DNA of 64,000 bases from Alkalimonas amylolytica (GTDB lineage Bacteria; Pseudomonadota; Gammaproteobacteria; Enterobacterales; Alteromonadaceae). Position numbers and translations under genes: made by a program. Below, piece by piece: positions 20,487 through 29,875 of the stretch (position 1 is its first letter; the number at the start of each line of letters is the position of its first letter). The notes beneath the pieces are model-generated. The model ran no database searches and was not told where the DNA came from. It saw only the letters and a list, made by a program, of their open reading frames with translations. The stretch lies in NCBI RefSeq assembly GCF_900107845.1, contig NZ_FNRM01000007.1, positions 124,001 to 188,000 of the forward strand, given 5' to 3'.

Positions 20487-21003
20487 AACGAAATTCCTGA
20501 GCATCTTTCTGCCATTGTGTTTGCTGCCATTGCTACTGGCAAAATTGGCGCTGCATTTTGGCTGGTTTGAAGGCGGCACTGTCAGTAAAGGGGAGTGGAT
20601 GCCGGAAGAGGTCTTTGCACTGCCGGCCCTGGCTGCGCATGAAAAAGTTTGGCGCTTGGCGGTAGTGCCAGCCAAAGATTGCGAGCAGCGCTGTGAGCAG
20701 GGCCTGCATACGGTGCAGCAGCTGTTTATTGGCCTGGGTCGCAAGCAAGTGCAGGTGCAGCCGGTGTTGCTGGCCGCTAGCAAAGACACCGCAGTATTGC
20801 AGCAGTTCCCAGTGTTCCAGCACCAACACCCAACTCAGGCTGACACGGCTGCCATTGGCAATTACATTGTGATTGTCGATGTGCAGGGCCTGGTATTGTT
20901 GCGTTACCCACTGCCAGATGCGGATCATTTACCGGCGGACATTGCCCGGGACATTCGCACCGACTTATTAAAACTGATGAACTACGATCGGATCCGGGTA
21001 TGA
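20479..21003 (+). CDS. Membrane protein associated with cytochrome oxidase assembly, unknown function
   Basis: This 174-residue protein has one N-terminal membrane helix (about 5-24) and a soluble, probably periplasmic, thioredoxin-like region (WRLAVVPAKDCEQRCEQGLHT, then YIVIVDVQGLVLLRYPL). The cysteine pair CEQRC resembles the copper-binding CxxxC of SCO proteins, though no partner histidine is obvious. Homologues occupy the same place between surf1 and ctaA in Pseudomonas. The ATG at 20479 has AAAGAGG upstream; the gene overlaps surf1 by 8 bases and ctaA by 4. Confidence 0.85.
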   Translation: MNKTKFLSIFLPLCLLPLLLAKLALHFGWFEGGTVSKGEWMPEEVFALPALAAHEKVWRLAVVPAKDCEQRCEQGLHTVQQLFIGLGRKQVQVQPVLLAASKDTAVLQQFPVFQHQHPTQADTAAIGNYIVIVDVQGLVLLRYPLPDADHLPADIARDIRTDLLKLMNYDRIRV

Positions 21004-22007
21004 ACAAGACACTACTGCAAAAACTATCCACGTGGACCATTCTGCTCACCATGGTGGTGATTATTCTGGGCGCTTATACCCGGCTCACTGATGCCGGCCT
21101 AGGGTGTCCGGATTGGCCTGGCTGCTATGGTTTTATTAAGGTGCCGATGACCGAAAGTCGCATTGCGCAGGCTGAAATGGCCTTCCCGGAGCGCCCGCTT
21201 GAGCCCTTCAAGGCCTGGAACGAAATGATTCACCGATACTTTGCCGGCACTTTAGGTCTGATGATCGCAGCTATTTTCTTTATTAGCTGGTTTGGTAAAT
21301 TCAGTGCCCCACGATTATTACCCAGTGTGCTGGCTGTGCTGGTAATTTTTCAGGCAGCCTTAGGTGCCTGGACGGTGACGCTCAGTTTGTTGCCCATAGT
21401 GGTGATGGCGCATCTAATGGGCGGCTTTACCTTGCTCTGTCTGCTGGGGCTCTATTGGCTGCAGTTGCGACCGGAGTTGCTGCAAGGCATGGAACCGCAG
21501 CTGCACAAATTAAAGCCTCTGGCAGTGCTGACCACCGTGGTGGTGGCGCTGCAGATTGCCTTAGGTGGCTGGACGGCGGCCAACTATGCGGCGTTGGCTT
21601 GTCTGGAGCTGCCCATTTGCGAACCGGGCTGGGCCAGTCGGTTGGAACTGGGCGAGGCCTTTAGCCTGCATCTTGGCTATGACGATTATGAGTTTGGTGT
21701 GATGTCACAGGATGCCAGACAGACCATTCATGTTTTTCACCGCATCGGCGCTGGTATCACGCTGCTGGTGACGGGCTTGTTTAGTTGGTTGTTGTGGCAA
21801 CAGGCAAAAACAGACTTGATGAAAAAACTGGCGCTGGCGCTGGGGGCAATATTGCTGCTACAGTTTATCTTAGGTGTGCTGAATATTGTGCTGCACCTGC
21901 CACTTTTAAACGCAGTGGCGCATAATTTTGTCGGAGCCAACTTATTGCTCTGCATGGTGGTGATTCTGTATCAACTCAGGCGCCGCACCAGGGAACAGGA
22001 GACTTGA
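21000..22007 (+). CDS. ctaA: Haem A synthase (Cox15/CtaA)
   Basis: CtaA oxidises the C8 methyl of haem O to the formyl group of haem A, the cofactor of this oxidase. The 335-residue protein has eight membrane helices. Diagnostic features are [21 protein letters not shown], the haem-binding [27 protein letters not shown] and AVAHNFVGA. The ATG overlaps the preceding stop (ATGA), consistent with translational coupling. Confidence 0.96.
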   Translation: MNKTLLQKLSTWTILLTMVVIILGAYTRLTDAGLGCPDWPGCYGFIKVPMTESRIAQAEMAFPERPLEPFKAWNEMIHRYFAGTLGLMIAAIFFISWFGKFSAPRLLPSVLAVLVIFQAALGAWTVTLSLLPIVVMAHLMGGFTLLCLLGLYWLQLRPELLQGMEPQLHKLKPLAVLTTVVVALQIALGGWTAANYAALACLELPICEPGWASRLELGEAFSLHLGYDDYEFGVMSQDARQTIHVFHRIGAGITLLVTGLFSWLLWQQAKTDLMKKLALALGAILLLQFILGVLNIVLHLPLLNAVAHNFVGANLLLCMVVILYQLRRRTREQET

Positions 22008-22009
22008 TC

Positions 22010-22924
22010 ATGGCCATTGCCAAACAACTGAACCGGCATGCGCTTGGCAGCTGGCGTGATTATTTGGAGCTGACTAAACCTAAGGTGGTGGCTTTGCTGG
22101 TGCTCACTGCCTGGGTTGGCATGATGCTGGCGGTTCCAGGCTTGCCTGATTTAACCGTGATGCTGCTGGCGACGCTGGGCATCGGTTTGTTGTCGGCTGC
22201 TGCTGCTGCCTTAAATCATGTGGTCGATCAGAAGATCGATGCCAAGATGGCACGTACCCATAGCCGACCGGTGGCCAAAGGCCGTATCAGCTCCAGTCAG
22301 GCCATTGCCTTTGCGTTGCTGCTGGCCAGCAGTGGCTTTGCCATGTTGTATCTTGGAGTGAATGCGCTTACCGCTTGGCTGACCTTGCTCAGTCTGTTTG
22401 GTTATGCCGTGGTGTACACCATGTTTTTAAAGCGCGCCACACCGCAGAATATCGTCATTGGGGGCCTGGCCGGTGCTATGCCGCCGCTGCTGGGCTGGAC
22501 TGCGGTTACCGGTGAGCTGCACGGCTATGCGCTCTTGCTGGTGATGATTATTTTTACCTGGACGCCACCGCATTTCTGGGCGTTGGCCATTCATCGCCGG
22601 GATGACTATGCCAAAGTGAACATGCCAATGTTGCCGGTCACCCATGGCATTGCTTTTACCAAAAGCGCTATTTTGCTCTATACCATCATGCTGTTTATTG
22701 TTTGCTTGCTGCCCTATGTGGTGGGCATGACCGGGCTGATTTACCTGCTGGGTGCCTGCCTGCTGAATCTTCGTTTTATGCAGCACGCCTGGCGCCTCAA
22801 GTTTGCCGACACCCCGGGGCAGGCGATGGCAATGTTTCGTTTTTCCATTGTTCATTTGATGGTGCTTTTTCTGGTACTCTTACTGGACCACTATCTGAAA
22901 ATAGCACCGATTTATGGCCAATAA
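22010..22924 (+). CDS. ctaB: Protohaem IX farnesyltransferase (haem O synthase)
   Basis: This UbiA-family prenyltransferase adds a farnesyl group to haem B, giving haem O for CtaA. The 304-residue protein has about nine membrane helices, the aspartate-rich [19 protein letters not shown] motif and the second motif [16 protein letters not shown]. The ATG at 22010 is selected over a TTG six bases earlier because AGGAG lies 8 bases upstream. It overlaps the sco gene by 11 bases. It could equally be called cyoE; ctaB is used because the locus is aa3-type. Confidence 0.96.
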   Translation: MAIAKQLNRHALGSWRDYLELTKPKVVALLVLTAWVGMMLAVPGLPDLTVMLLATLGIGLLSAAAAALNHVVDQKIDAKMARTHSRPVAKGRISSSQAIAFALLLASSGFAMLYLGVNALTAWLTLLSLFGYAVVYTMFLKRATPQNIVIGGLAGAMPPLLGWTAVTGELHGYALLLVMIIFTWTPPHFWALAIHRRDDYAKVNMPMLPVTHGIAFTKSAILLYTIMLFIVCLLPYVVGMTGLIYLLGACLLNLRFMQHAWRLKFADTPGQAMAMFRFSIVHLMVLFLVLLLDHYLKIAPIYGQ

Positions 22925-23555
22925 GATTCTCTATCCACTGATTGCTGTGCTGGCATTGGTTGCCGGCTTGGTCGGCTACCACTTGTTGCAGCCCAGTCAT
23001 ACGCCTGAACATACCTTGTTGTATCCTCAGCCGCGGGTGTTGGCCGATTTTCAGCTAACCAGCCATACAGGTTCCGCTGTCACCCGCGAGCAGCTCTATG
23101 GTCAGTGGACGCTGGCCTTTGTTGGCTACACTTATTGCCCGGATATCTGCCCATTAACACTGGCACAACTGGCTGGTTTGCATGATGATCTACAACAGCA
23201 TGTAGCGGAGCCGCTAAATATCTGGTTTGTCTCGGTCGATCCGAACCGGGATACACCCGCGCAAATGGCCAGCTATGTGCAGTATTTCCAGCAGGCAGCC
23301 ATTACCGGTGTCACGGCAGGCCATGATCAACTGTTTCCTTTTGTGCGTCAGCTGGGGCTGATGTATGCCATGTCCAGCACCACCGATGAGCACTACCTGG
23401 TCGATCACAGTGCTTCGATAGTGCTGATCAATCCCAAGGGCCAGTTGGTGGCCATGTTCAAACCGGAACTGGCCGAAGGGCGGGTACCCACGGTACGCAG
23501 CCAAGACTTGCTGGCCGATTTTCCCTGGGTTATTCGTCAGCTGGCAAAAAGCTAG
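22914..23555 (+). CDS. SCO1/SenC family copper chaperone
   Basis: SCO proteins bring copper to, or reduce, the CuA site of oxidase subunit II. The 213-residue protein has an N-terminal membrane anchor (about 7-25) and a thioredoxin fold. The copper ligands are the two cysteines of TYCPDICPL and the histidine in [11 protein letters not shown]. The segment [15 protein letters not shown] is also typical. It is the last gene of the oxidase cluster and faces the deacetylase gene with 61 bases between stops. Confidence 0.95.
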   Translation: MANKILYPLIAVLALVAGLVGYHLLQPSHTPEHTLLYPQPRVLADFQLTSHTGSAVTREQLYGQWTLAFVGYTYCPDICPLTLAQLAGLHDDLQQHVAEPLNIWFVSVDPNRDTPAQMASYVQYFQQAAITGVTAGHDQLFPFVRQLGLMYAMSSTTDEHYLVDHSASIVLINPKGQLVAMFKPELAEGRVPTVRSQDLLADFPWVIRQLAKS

Positions 23556-23616
23556 TGCTGTCTAAAACAACCTATCCGAGTGCGGATGCTCACCGCGCTT
23601 TAAGGCTGTAAGCAAA

Positions 23617-24657
23617 CTAATCGCTCGAGCGGCCAAACAACCAGGGCTGGGAGTACCAGTAAAAATAACCGCGCTTGCTTATAGATGGCGCTGTGCAGTT
23701 GTAACGACTGCGGCCGCGGTTCACCGGCTTGCTGGCTTTGGCCACGAAGGTTTGGCCATCATCCAGCCAGTCTGGCTCTATCACTTCCATCCCGGCAAAA
23801 CAACGTAGCTGGGATGGCCGGAAATCCTCAACCTGCAGGCGCAGTGACAGCGTTGGTGGGTTGTGCTCAGCAGTTACCATCGGATCGGCCTGCACATGCT
23901 CTAAGATGGTAAATGGCAGGGTGCGCAGCTTCTGCGCCAGATCCGACATCTCAGCAAAGCGGCCGGCGGCTGGATAACGCGGTACCCGGGTGAGTTTGGT
24001 GCTGGGACCGACTGCGCCTGACTGCTGGCCAATGCCGATAAAACCAAGTTCTTTCACCAAAGCTTCCAGTTTCGGGCTGAATTCACCATAGGGATAGGCC
24101 AGAAATCGGTGGCTTTGGCCGGTTTCTTCTTTAATGCGCTGCTCTGCATCCAGAATGGTTTGGCGCATCCGTTTTAGCCAGTCGGCTTCGGACTCGCCCG
24201 GTTCCGGCTGAGCCATTTTTTCGTGATGCATGGCATGATTCGCTACCAGTACACCATCGTCGCTCATACGGCGGATTTGCTCCCAGCTCATCACCGGGCC
24301 GGTACGGCTATCAATATCGCCTGGGCTGATAAAAATGGTGTAGGGCATGCCAAACTCCATCAAAATGGGGTGTGCTGCGGTGTAATTGTTGGCATAGCCA
24401 TCATCAAAGGTGATGGCTACTGCATTGTGAGGGACAGGCTCACCAGCCTGAAGTTTGGCAAGCAGTACATCCAGCCCGACTACGTCAAAGCCATGCTCCT
24501 GCAAGTACGTCAGATGCTGACGAAACTCGTCTTCGGTGGTGCTGCTGACTCTGGGGGTATCCTCAGCGATATGATGATAGATCAAGATCACTGCCGCCTG
24601 AGCTGGTAGTAGTGCTAACAGGCCAAGCAGCAGCAGAGCATGCAGGGTGGATTTCAT
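23617..24657 (-). CDS. Polysaccharide deacetylase family protein (CE4/NodB)
   Basis: This 346-residue protein has a signal peptide (about 1-21) and a NodB deacetylase domain. Motif 1 is TFDDG (83-87) with the catalytic and metal-binding aspartates; the metal histidines are in NHAMHHE (H141, H145). The following FLAYPYGEFSP segment is the usual third motif. Such enzymes remove acetyl groups from N-acetylglucosamine polymers. The C-terminal 90 residues, with Cys/Trp-rich segments, are not recognised. The substrate cannot be told from context; PgaB-like relatives act on poly-N-acetylglucosamine. It follows nfuA on the same strand after 21 bases and may be cotranscribed. Confidence 0.9.
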   Translation of the reverse strand: MKSTLHALLLLGLLALLPAQAAVILIYHHIAEDTPRVSSTTEDEFRQHLTYLQEHGFDVVGLDVLLAKLQAGEPVPHNAVAITFDDGYANNYTAAHPILMEFGMPYTIFISPGDIDSRTGPVMSWEQIRRMSDDGVLVANHAMHHEKMAQPEPGESEADWLKRMRQTILDAEQRIKEETGQSHRFLAYPYGEFSPKLEALVKELGFIGIGQQSGAVGPSTKLTRVPRYPAAGRFAEMSDLAQKLRTLPFTILEHVQADPMVTAEHNPPTLSLRLQVEDFRPSQLRCFAGMEVIEPDWLDDGQTFVAKASKPVNRGRSRYNCTAPSISKRGYFYWYSQPWLFGRSSD

Positions 24658-24678
24658 GGCTTCACCTCTGATGGCAGT

Positions 24679-25257
24679 TTAGTAGTAAGAGTGTTCACCA
24701 CGCTGATGCTCGGTGATGTCTTTTACGCCCGTCAATTCGCCGGCAAAGCGATTCAGCAGTTCTTTCTCAATGCCTTCTTTTAAGGTCAGATCAACCTGAG
24801 CACAGCCATTGCAGCCACCGCCAAATTGCAACACGACGACACCCGCATCGTTTAGCTCGACCACACTGACGTTGCCACCATGGTTGGCAAGTTGCGGGTT
24901 GATCTCAGCATCAATCATGTACTGTACCCGTTCACGTAATGGCGCATTGTCACTCACCTTACGCACTTTGGCGTTCGGCGCTTTTAGCGTCAGTTGAGAA
25001 CCCATCTGATCGGTGACAAAATCGATTTCAGCATCCACTAAAAAGGGCTGGCTTTCGGCATCCACCACGGCAGAAAAACCATGAAAAGGCAGCTGTAGAT
25101 CGCTTTCTTCCACCGAGTCAGGCGGGCAGTATGACACGCCGCACTCCGCGCTGGCCGTGCCGGGATTGACAACAAAGACCCGAATATGAGTGCCTTCGGG
25201 TTGCTTCTCAAGCAGTTTAACAAAGTGGCTTTGTGCACTTTCAGAAATCGAAATCAT
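24679..25257 (-). CDS. nfuA: Fe-S biogenesis protein NfuA
   Basis: NfuA carries [4Fe-4S] clusters to target proteins, especially under iron or oxidative stress. The 192-residue protein has an N-terminal degenerate A-type domain (residues 1-100, starting [19 protein letters not shown]) and a C-terminal Nfu domain with the cluster-binding CNGC (C149, C152), identical in layout to E. coli NfuA. An IscR-like operator lies immediately upstream. In E. coli the block is bioH-gntX-nfuA; here an M14 peptidase gene sits between nfuA and the comF-type gene. Confidence 0.97.
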   Translation of the reverse strand: MISISESAQSHFVKLLEKQPEGTHIRVFVVNPGTASAECGVSYCPPDSVEESDLQLPFHGFSAVVDAESQPFLVDAEIDFVTDQMGSQLTLKAPNAKVRKVSDNAPLRERVQYMIDAEINPQLANHGGNVSVVELNDAGVVVLQFGGGCNGCAQVDLTLKEGIEKELLNRFAGELTGVKDITEHQRGEHSYY

Positions 25258-25262
25258 CGGCA

Positions 25263-25287
25263 GTACCTGACTAATTTACTAGGGTAT
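25263..25287. promoter_or_regulatory. Type 1 IscR-like operator upstream of nfuA
   Basis: This 25-base stretch fits the E. coli type 1 IscR consensus (ATASYYGACTRwwwYAGTCRRSTAT) at 22 of 25 positions on either strand by my hand comparison. It begins 5 bases before the nfuA ATG, downstream of -10-like sequences in the divergent gap. [2Fe-2S]-IscR would be expected to repress nfuA when clusters are plentiful. The family link is known for nfuA in E. coli. Confidence 0.65.
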
Positions 25288-25384
25288 AGCCTATCATACT
25301 CTTCCTTGTAGCTGGTTTCCAGCCCAGCTTGAGTTTGCCATGGCTTTATTGGACACTATAAGCAATGAGATTGGAGACTTTGCT

Positions 25385-27931
25385 ATGAAAAAAATCCTGC
25401 TTCTTCTGTTGCTTGCCTGCAGTTTGCCCGCAGTTGCCGTTTGGCCTGAAGCATCTTTCGATGCTGACGTACCTCGGCCAGAGCAAACGGCCGGTTTTGC
25501 CATGGGGGAGTGGCACTGGCGGCACGACCAGATACAGCATTATTTTGAGCGTCTGGCGGCCCATTCAGCACTCGCCACTTTGCAGGTAATAGGCTATAGC
25601 CATGAACGTCGTCCTTTGCTGCAGTTGGTGGTTTCATCCGAGCAGAATCTTGCACGGCTAGACAGCATCCGGCAGCAGAACCTGGCGCAAAGTCAGGGCC
25701 AAACGTTGGCAGAGGATGCACCAGTGATTATCTGGCTTGGGTATGGTGTGCATGGCAACGAACCTAGTGCGACCCATGCCGCAGTGGCACTGGCCTATTA
25801 TCTGACTGCAGTCCAAAGCAGTGAAGTAGAGCAGTGGCTGGACGAAGCCGTGATCATCATTCAACCCAGTCTCAACCCGGATGGGCATGATCGTTTTTCG
25901 CATTGGGTCAATATGCATCGTGGTAAGACACCTGTGGCCGATCCGCAACACCGCGAGCATGTTGAGCCCTGGCCCAATGGCCGGCCGAATCATTACTGGT
26001 TTGATCTAAACCGGGACTGGTTGTTGCTGCAACACCCGGAAAGCCAGGCCAGAATTAGCGAGTACCATCGCTGGCTGCCACAGGTGTTGGGTGACTTCCA
26101 TGAAATGGGCACCAACAGCACCTATTTTTTTCAGCCTGGGATCCCAAGCCGCAATTATCCGCTAACGCCAGAACGCAATTTTGAACTGACCCGCACCTTG
26201 GCTGAGTTTCATGCCGCCAGCCTGGACCAAGCCAAAGAGCTGTATTACACCGAAGAAAGCTTTGATGATTTTTACATCGGCAAAGGCTCCACCTATCCGG
26301 ATGTGACCGGCGGCATTGGTATTTTGTATGAGCAGGCCAGCAGCCGTGGTCATGTGCAGGAGTCCATTCATGGGCTGTTGACCTTTGAACGCACCATTCG
26401 CAACCAGTTGCTGACGTCGTTATCGACCATCCGCGGAGCGGTTGAGTATCGCTCCGAGCTCCAGCGCTATCAGCAAGACTTTTTCCGGCTCGGCCAAACG
26501 GAGGCCCGTCAGGAAAGCTTTCGTGGTTATATGCTGACCGAGGTGGATGACAAAACCCGGCTGCATGCTTTGTTGCGGCTTTTGCGCCAGCACCAGATTG
26601 AGGCTTTCCCGCTGCAACGCGACTGGCAGGATGGACAGTACAGCTACAAGGCTGGAGAAAGTTATTTTGTACCCTTGCAACAAGCCCAGTACCGCTTACT
26701 GAAAGGCGCTTTTAGTACCCGGAAAAACTTCCCTGACAATACCTTTTACGATGTTTCCAGCTGGACTTTACCTTACGCCTACAACATCGAGTATCGACAG
26801 GTACAGCGTGATCCAGCCAGAGCCCTGGCGAATGAACCCTGGGTTGAAGCTGTTCAATCTGTGCCTGCACCAGAGGCCGGTGCTTATGCCTATGCGTTTG
26901 GTTGGCAAGACCAAAAGGCCCCATTGTTGTTGCAGGCTCTGTTGGCTGAGGGCGTGGTGGCCAGAATGGCTCAGGCTGATTTTACGGCCATCACCAATGA
27001 TGGCCCCCAGTCTTTTGTCGCCGGCTCGGTATTGATTCCAGCCGGTTTGCAGCAAGAGTCCGATTGGTTTGCCCGTTTGCAAGCAGCTCAGCAGCGCTTT
27101 GCGTTGCCGGTATTTGCCATTCAAACGGGTTTAACGCCAGCAGGCAGTGATCTAGGCAGCTTCCGCTTTGTGCCGGTGCAGTTGCCTCAGGTGCTGCTGA
27201 TTGCCGGGCCCGGTATTAATTCGACCGAAGCTGGTGAGCTTTGGTACAACCTGGAACGTTTGGCAGGGATCTCACCGAGTATGGTAGAACCTGAGCGTTT
27301 TAGTCGCATCGACCTCAGCCGTTACAGCCACATCATCTTGCCAGATGGCAGCTACCAACAATGGAACAGTGCAGAGCAAGAGGCACTGCGGCGCTGGTTG
27401 AATGACGGTGGTATTGTTTGGGGGCAAAAACGCGCGGTGAGCTGGCTGGTGCAGCATGAGTTGCTGCAGGCTCAGGTTTGGCAACCGGCGGAAATGAACC
27501 GGATGATTTCCCACCAGCAGCTCAGATACAGTGATCAGGAAGCGCTGGCTGCCCGACAACGCATTGCCGGAGCTATTTTTGAAGCAGAGCTGGATCGCAG
27601 CCATCCGCTAACATTCGGTTTGCCGCGTGACCGCCTGCCATTGTTTAAAAACAGCACCTTGCTGTTGCAGCCTTCGCATGCACCCTTTGTAAATGTTGCT
27701 CTGTACAGTGAGCAGCCGCATCTGGCTGGTTATACCGCGCCGGAGTTTGTGCCGCGAATTGGTCAGGCAGCGGCTTTGCTGGCACACAATCATGGCCGTG
27801 GCCGGGTGATTGCAATGACGGATAATCCGGTATTTCGTGGCTACTTTAAAGGCTCCAGTCGTTTGCTGGTCAATGCCATCTATCTTGGGCACAGCTTCAG
27901 CGCCCAATCCCAGGCTGAGGACGACGAATAA
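25385..27931 (+). CDS. Secreted M14 family zinc carboxypeptidase
   Basis: This 848-residue exported peptidase has a signal peptide (MKKILLLLLLACSLPAVAVW). The catalytic domain shows the zinc motif HxxE in GVHGNEPSATH (H123, E126), the substrate-binding NPDGHDRF and NLNRDW-like FDLNRDW segments, the third zinc histidine in GDFHEMG (H239), and a candidate catalytic glutamate in GILYEQASS (E316). The C-terminal half is a large region that ends with a glutamine amidotransferase-like part of unknown role. The ATG at 25385 has GGAG 8 bases before it. It is divergent from nfuA. Confidence 0.9.
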   Translation: MKKILLLLLLACSLPAVAVWPEASFDADVPRPEQTAGFAMGEWHWRHDQIQHYFERLAAHSALATLQVIGYSHERRPLLQLVVSSEQNLARLDSIRQQNLAQSQGQTLAEDAPVIIWLGYGVHGNEPSATHAAVALAYYLTAVQSSEVEQWLDEAVIIIQPSLNPDGHDRFSHWVNMHRGKTPVADPQHREHVEPWPNGRPNHYWFDLNRDWLLLQHPESQARISEYHRWLPQVLGDFHEMGTNSTYFFQPGIPSRNYPLTPERNFELTRTLAEFHAASLDQAKELYYTEESFDDFYIGKGSTYPDVTGGIGILYEQASSRGHVQESIHGLLTFERTIRNQLLTSLSTIRGAVEYRSELQRYQQDFFRLGQTEARQESFRGYMLTEVDDKTRLHALLRLLRQHQIEAFPLQRDWQDGQYSYKAGESYFVPLQQAQYRLLKGAFSTRKNFPDNTFYDVSSWTLPYAYNIEYRQVQRDPARALANEPWVEAVQSVPAPEAGAYAYAFGWQDQKAPLLLQALLAEGVVARMAQADFTAITNDGPQSFVAGSVLIPAGLQQESDWFARLQAAQQRFALPVFAIQTGLTPAGSDLGSFRFVPVQLPQVLLIAGPGINSTEAGELWYNLERLAGISPSMVEPERFSRIDLSRYSHIILPDGSYQQWNSAEQEALRRWLNDGGIVWGQKRAVSWLVQHELLQAQVWQPAEMNRMISHQQLRYSDQEALAARQRIAGAIFEAELDRSHPLTFGLPRDRLPLFKNSTLLLQPSHAPFVNVALYSEQPHLAGYTAPEFVPRIGQAAALLAHNHGRGRVIAMTDNPVFRGYFKGSSRLLVNAIYLGHSFSAQSQAEDDE

Positions 27932-27983
27932 AGCTGCTAACACCTAAGCAGGAGACAACAAAGATGTGGTTTCAGCATGCGAT

Positions 27984-28700
27984 CTAACGGTGACGCCTGT
28001 CTTTAGCAGTAATGGCTAAAGTCCAGAGTTGCAGCGGTTTGGCACCGCCCCGCTGCAGGCAGCCACCAGCCTGCTTCAGGGTACTGCCAGTGGTGATGAC
28101 ATCATCCACCAACGCGATTTGGCCAAGTTGACTTAGCTGCTTTCGATAGACAGGGTTGAGTTGAAACAGCCGCTCACTGTTGCGTTGCCGTTGCCAGCGT
28201 TTTAGTTGCCGCTGATGCAGCCCACTGCGCTGACGTTGCAGTAAGGGCAAAACCGGTATCTGCCACGTCTTTGCCAGCACCTCTGCCAACAGTTCTGCCT
28301 GATTAAAGCCCCGGTCGAGATAGCGCCAGGTCGGCATGGGGATGAAGCAGAGGCAGTCGGGTAGTGGGAAACCCGCTGCCTGATACTGCTGGGCTAACTG
28401 ACGGAATTGTTGCAGCAGCCAGTGGCCGGCTGCCAGCTGATGTTGGAGCTTCCACTGGCTGATGGCATAATCGTAAGGTGGTTGATACCAGCTCAGACTC
28501 ACTAAGCGCTCGGCGTATAACGTGGGTAACCCTTGCTGCACAGCTGGCAGCCAGAGCAAGTTGCCGTGATAAAAGACGATGTCAAAACCGGGCAATGCCT
28601 GCTGGCAGCAACTACACATTTGCTGCCCGGCCTGATGCACAGGTAAATCACACCAGAGACAGCGGTTAGGCATCAGTTGATGCAATATCTTTTGTAGCAT
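27984..28700 (-). CDS. ComF/GntX family phosphoribosyltransferase-like protein
   Basis: This 238-residue protein has an N-terminal zinc-finger-like part (CLWC and CSCC, residues about 14-33) and a C-terminal phosphoribosyltransferase fold with the PRPP-binding motif IALVDDVITTGSTL. ComF proteins support uptake of DNA into the cytosol in naturally competent bacteria; E. coli GntX (YhgH) is involved in use of DNA as nutrient. The position beside bioH matches E. coli gntX. It is divergent from bioH with 29 bases between starts. Confidence 0.92.
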   Translation of the reverse strand: MLQKILHQLMPNRCLWCDLPVHQAGQQMCSCCQQALPGFDIVFYHGNLLWLPAVQQGLPTLYAERLVSLSWYQPPYDYAISQWKLQHQLAAGHWLLQQFRQLAQQYQAAGFPLPDCLCFIPMPTWRYLDRGFNQAELLAEVLAKTWQIPVLPLLQRQRSGLHQRQLKRWQRQRNSERLFQLNPVYRKQLSQLGQIALVDDVITTGSTLKQAGGCLQRGGAKPLQLWTLAITAKDRRHR

Positions 28701-28729
28701 AAATGTGTATCTAATGTTTATTTCGGAGT

Positions 28730-29500
28730 ATGGTTCAGGTGAGCAAACAGAGCAAGCCGAATTTAGTATTACTGCATGGCTGGGGCATGAATCAGGCCGT
28801 TTGGCAGCAGTGGCTGCCGTTACTGCAACAGGACTGGCAAGTGCATACGTTGGATTTGCCTGGGTTTGGATTGAGTAAAGATTGTCCTGAACCTTACACT
28901 TTAACTATGTTGGCAGAGTTGTTGCAGCCACAGCTACCGGCCAAAGCCGTGCTTTGCGGCTGGTCACTGGGGGGCTTGGTTGCCATTGAGTTGGCACGTT
29001 GTTACCCGCAACAGGTGCAAGCACTGGCATTGTTGGCGGCATCGCCTTGTTTTATGGCGCAAACCGACTGGCCTGGCATGTCAGCGCGTATCTTCACCCA
29101 GTTTCAGCAGCAGCTCAGTAACAATATACCTTTGACTATCCAGCGCTTTTTAGCTATTCAGGCAATGGGCAGTGCCAGTGCTAAAGACGATATCAAGCAG
29201 TTGCGTCAGGCTATTTTGCAACTGCCGGAACCAAAGCCAGAAGCTGTCACTGGTGGTTTGGCGCTGCTGCAAAGCTGTGATCTGCGTGCTGAGCTGGCAA
29301 GTTTACCGCTGCCGGTGCATGCCGCTTTTGGCCGGTTGGATACACTGGTTCCAATTGGAGTAGAGCAAGCCCTGCAGCAACTGATGCCCTCCGCCCAGAC
29401 CCATTGTTTTGCCCATGCTTCGCATGCGCCCTTTATATCGCACCCAACAGAAAGTGCGGCCTGGTTACAGCAAATCCGACCGCAGTTACCTGGTGAATAA
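28730..29500 (+). CDS. bioH: Pimeloyl-[acyl-carrier protein] methyl ester esterase BioH
   Basis: BioH removes the methyl group from pimeloyl-ACP methyl ester, making pimeloyl-ACP for biotin synthesis. The 256-residue alpha/beta hydrolase has the oxyanion LLHGWGMN, nucleophile S79 in CGWSLGG, D204 in GRLDTLVP and H232 in HASHAPF. The E. coli triad is S82, D207 and H235. Divergence from a gntX-type gene supports the assignment over other hydrolases. Confidence 0.95.
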   Translation: MVQVSKQSKPNLVLLHGWGMNQAVWQQWLPLLQQDWQVHTLDLPGFGLSKDCPEPYTLTMLAELLQPQLPAKAVLCGWSLGGLVAIELARCYPQQVQALALLAASPCFMAQTDWPGMSARIFTQFQQQLSNNIPLTIQRFLAIQAMGSASAKDDIKQLRQAILQLPEPKPEAVTGGLALLQSCDLRAELASLPLPVHAAFGRLDTLVPIGVEQALQQLMPSAQTHCFAHASHAPFISHPTESAAWLQQIRPQLPGE

Positions 29501-29521
29501 AGCAGCAAAGCTTTATTTTTT
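29498..29521 (+). terminator. Candidate terminator of bioH
   Basis: A 6-bp stem TAAAGC/GCTTTA (loop AGCAAA) is followed by six T. The stem overlaps the bioH stop codon and is AT-rich, so termination may be partial. Confidence 0.55.
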
Positions 29522-29527
29522 ACCCGA

Positions 29528-29548
29528 AATGGTTAATAATTAACCATT
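29528..29548. repeat. Perfect 21-base palindrome upstream of the hook-like gene
   Basis: AATGGTTAAT and ATTAACCATT flank a single central A. It lies 25 bases before the ATG at 29574. Its AT-rich, nearly loop-free form suits a protein operator better than an RNA hairpin. Confidence 0.6.
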
Positions 29549-29573
29549 GCAGTCGTGGTTTAATGAGGTGCTT

Positions 29574-29870
29574 ATGAATATCCAGTCGGCTTTTGCCTCC
29601 GGCATGCAAGGCGTGCAGTCGGCCACTGACGCTATGACGCAAAGCACGCTCACTATCAACCGTCAAACCCAACGACCAGCTGATCCGGTAGTCGAAGCCG
29701 AGGCTGTGCCCACTGCTCAGCCACCAGTGCCATCGGCAACAGCAGCATTGCCCAGCCTGGAATCCAGTCTGATTGATCTCACCGTTCAACAGCGGCTGGC
29801 GGAAGCGAATGTGCGCTCCATTGAAACAGCCAGCAGTGTGCTCGGTACTTTGATCGATACCAAGGTGTAG
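29574..29870 (+). CDS. Small protein with flagellar hook/rod-like ends
   Basis: This 98-residue protein has a helical N-terminus (MNIQSAFASGMQGVQSATDA), a proline/alanine-rich middle (about 36-62), and a helical C-terminus (LIDLTVQQRLAEANVRSIET, then SSVLGTLIDTKV). The C-terminus closely resembles the D0 helix of hook and rod proteins such as FlgE and FlgG, and the N-terminus has a similar heptad style. It is far too short to be a hook protein. The ATG at 29574 is preceded by TGAGGTG. It lies 5 bases before a SprA-like peptidase gene and may be cotranscribed. A flagellar link is only inferred. Confidence 0.75.
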   Translation: MNIQSAFASGMQGVQSATDAMTQSTLTINRQTQRPADPVVEAEAVPTAQPPVPSATAALPSLESSLIDLTVQQRLAEANVRSIETASSVLGTLIDTKV

Positions 29871-29875
29871 CTGTT

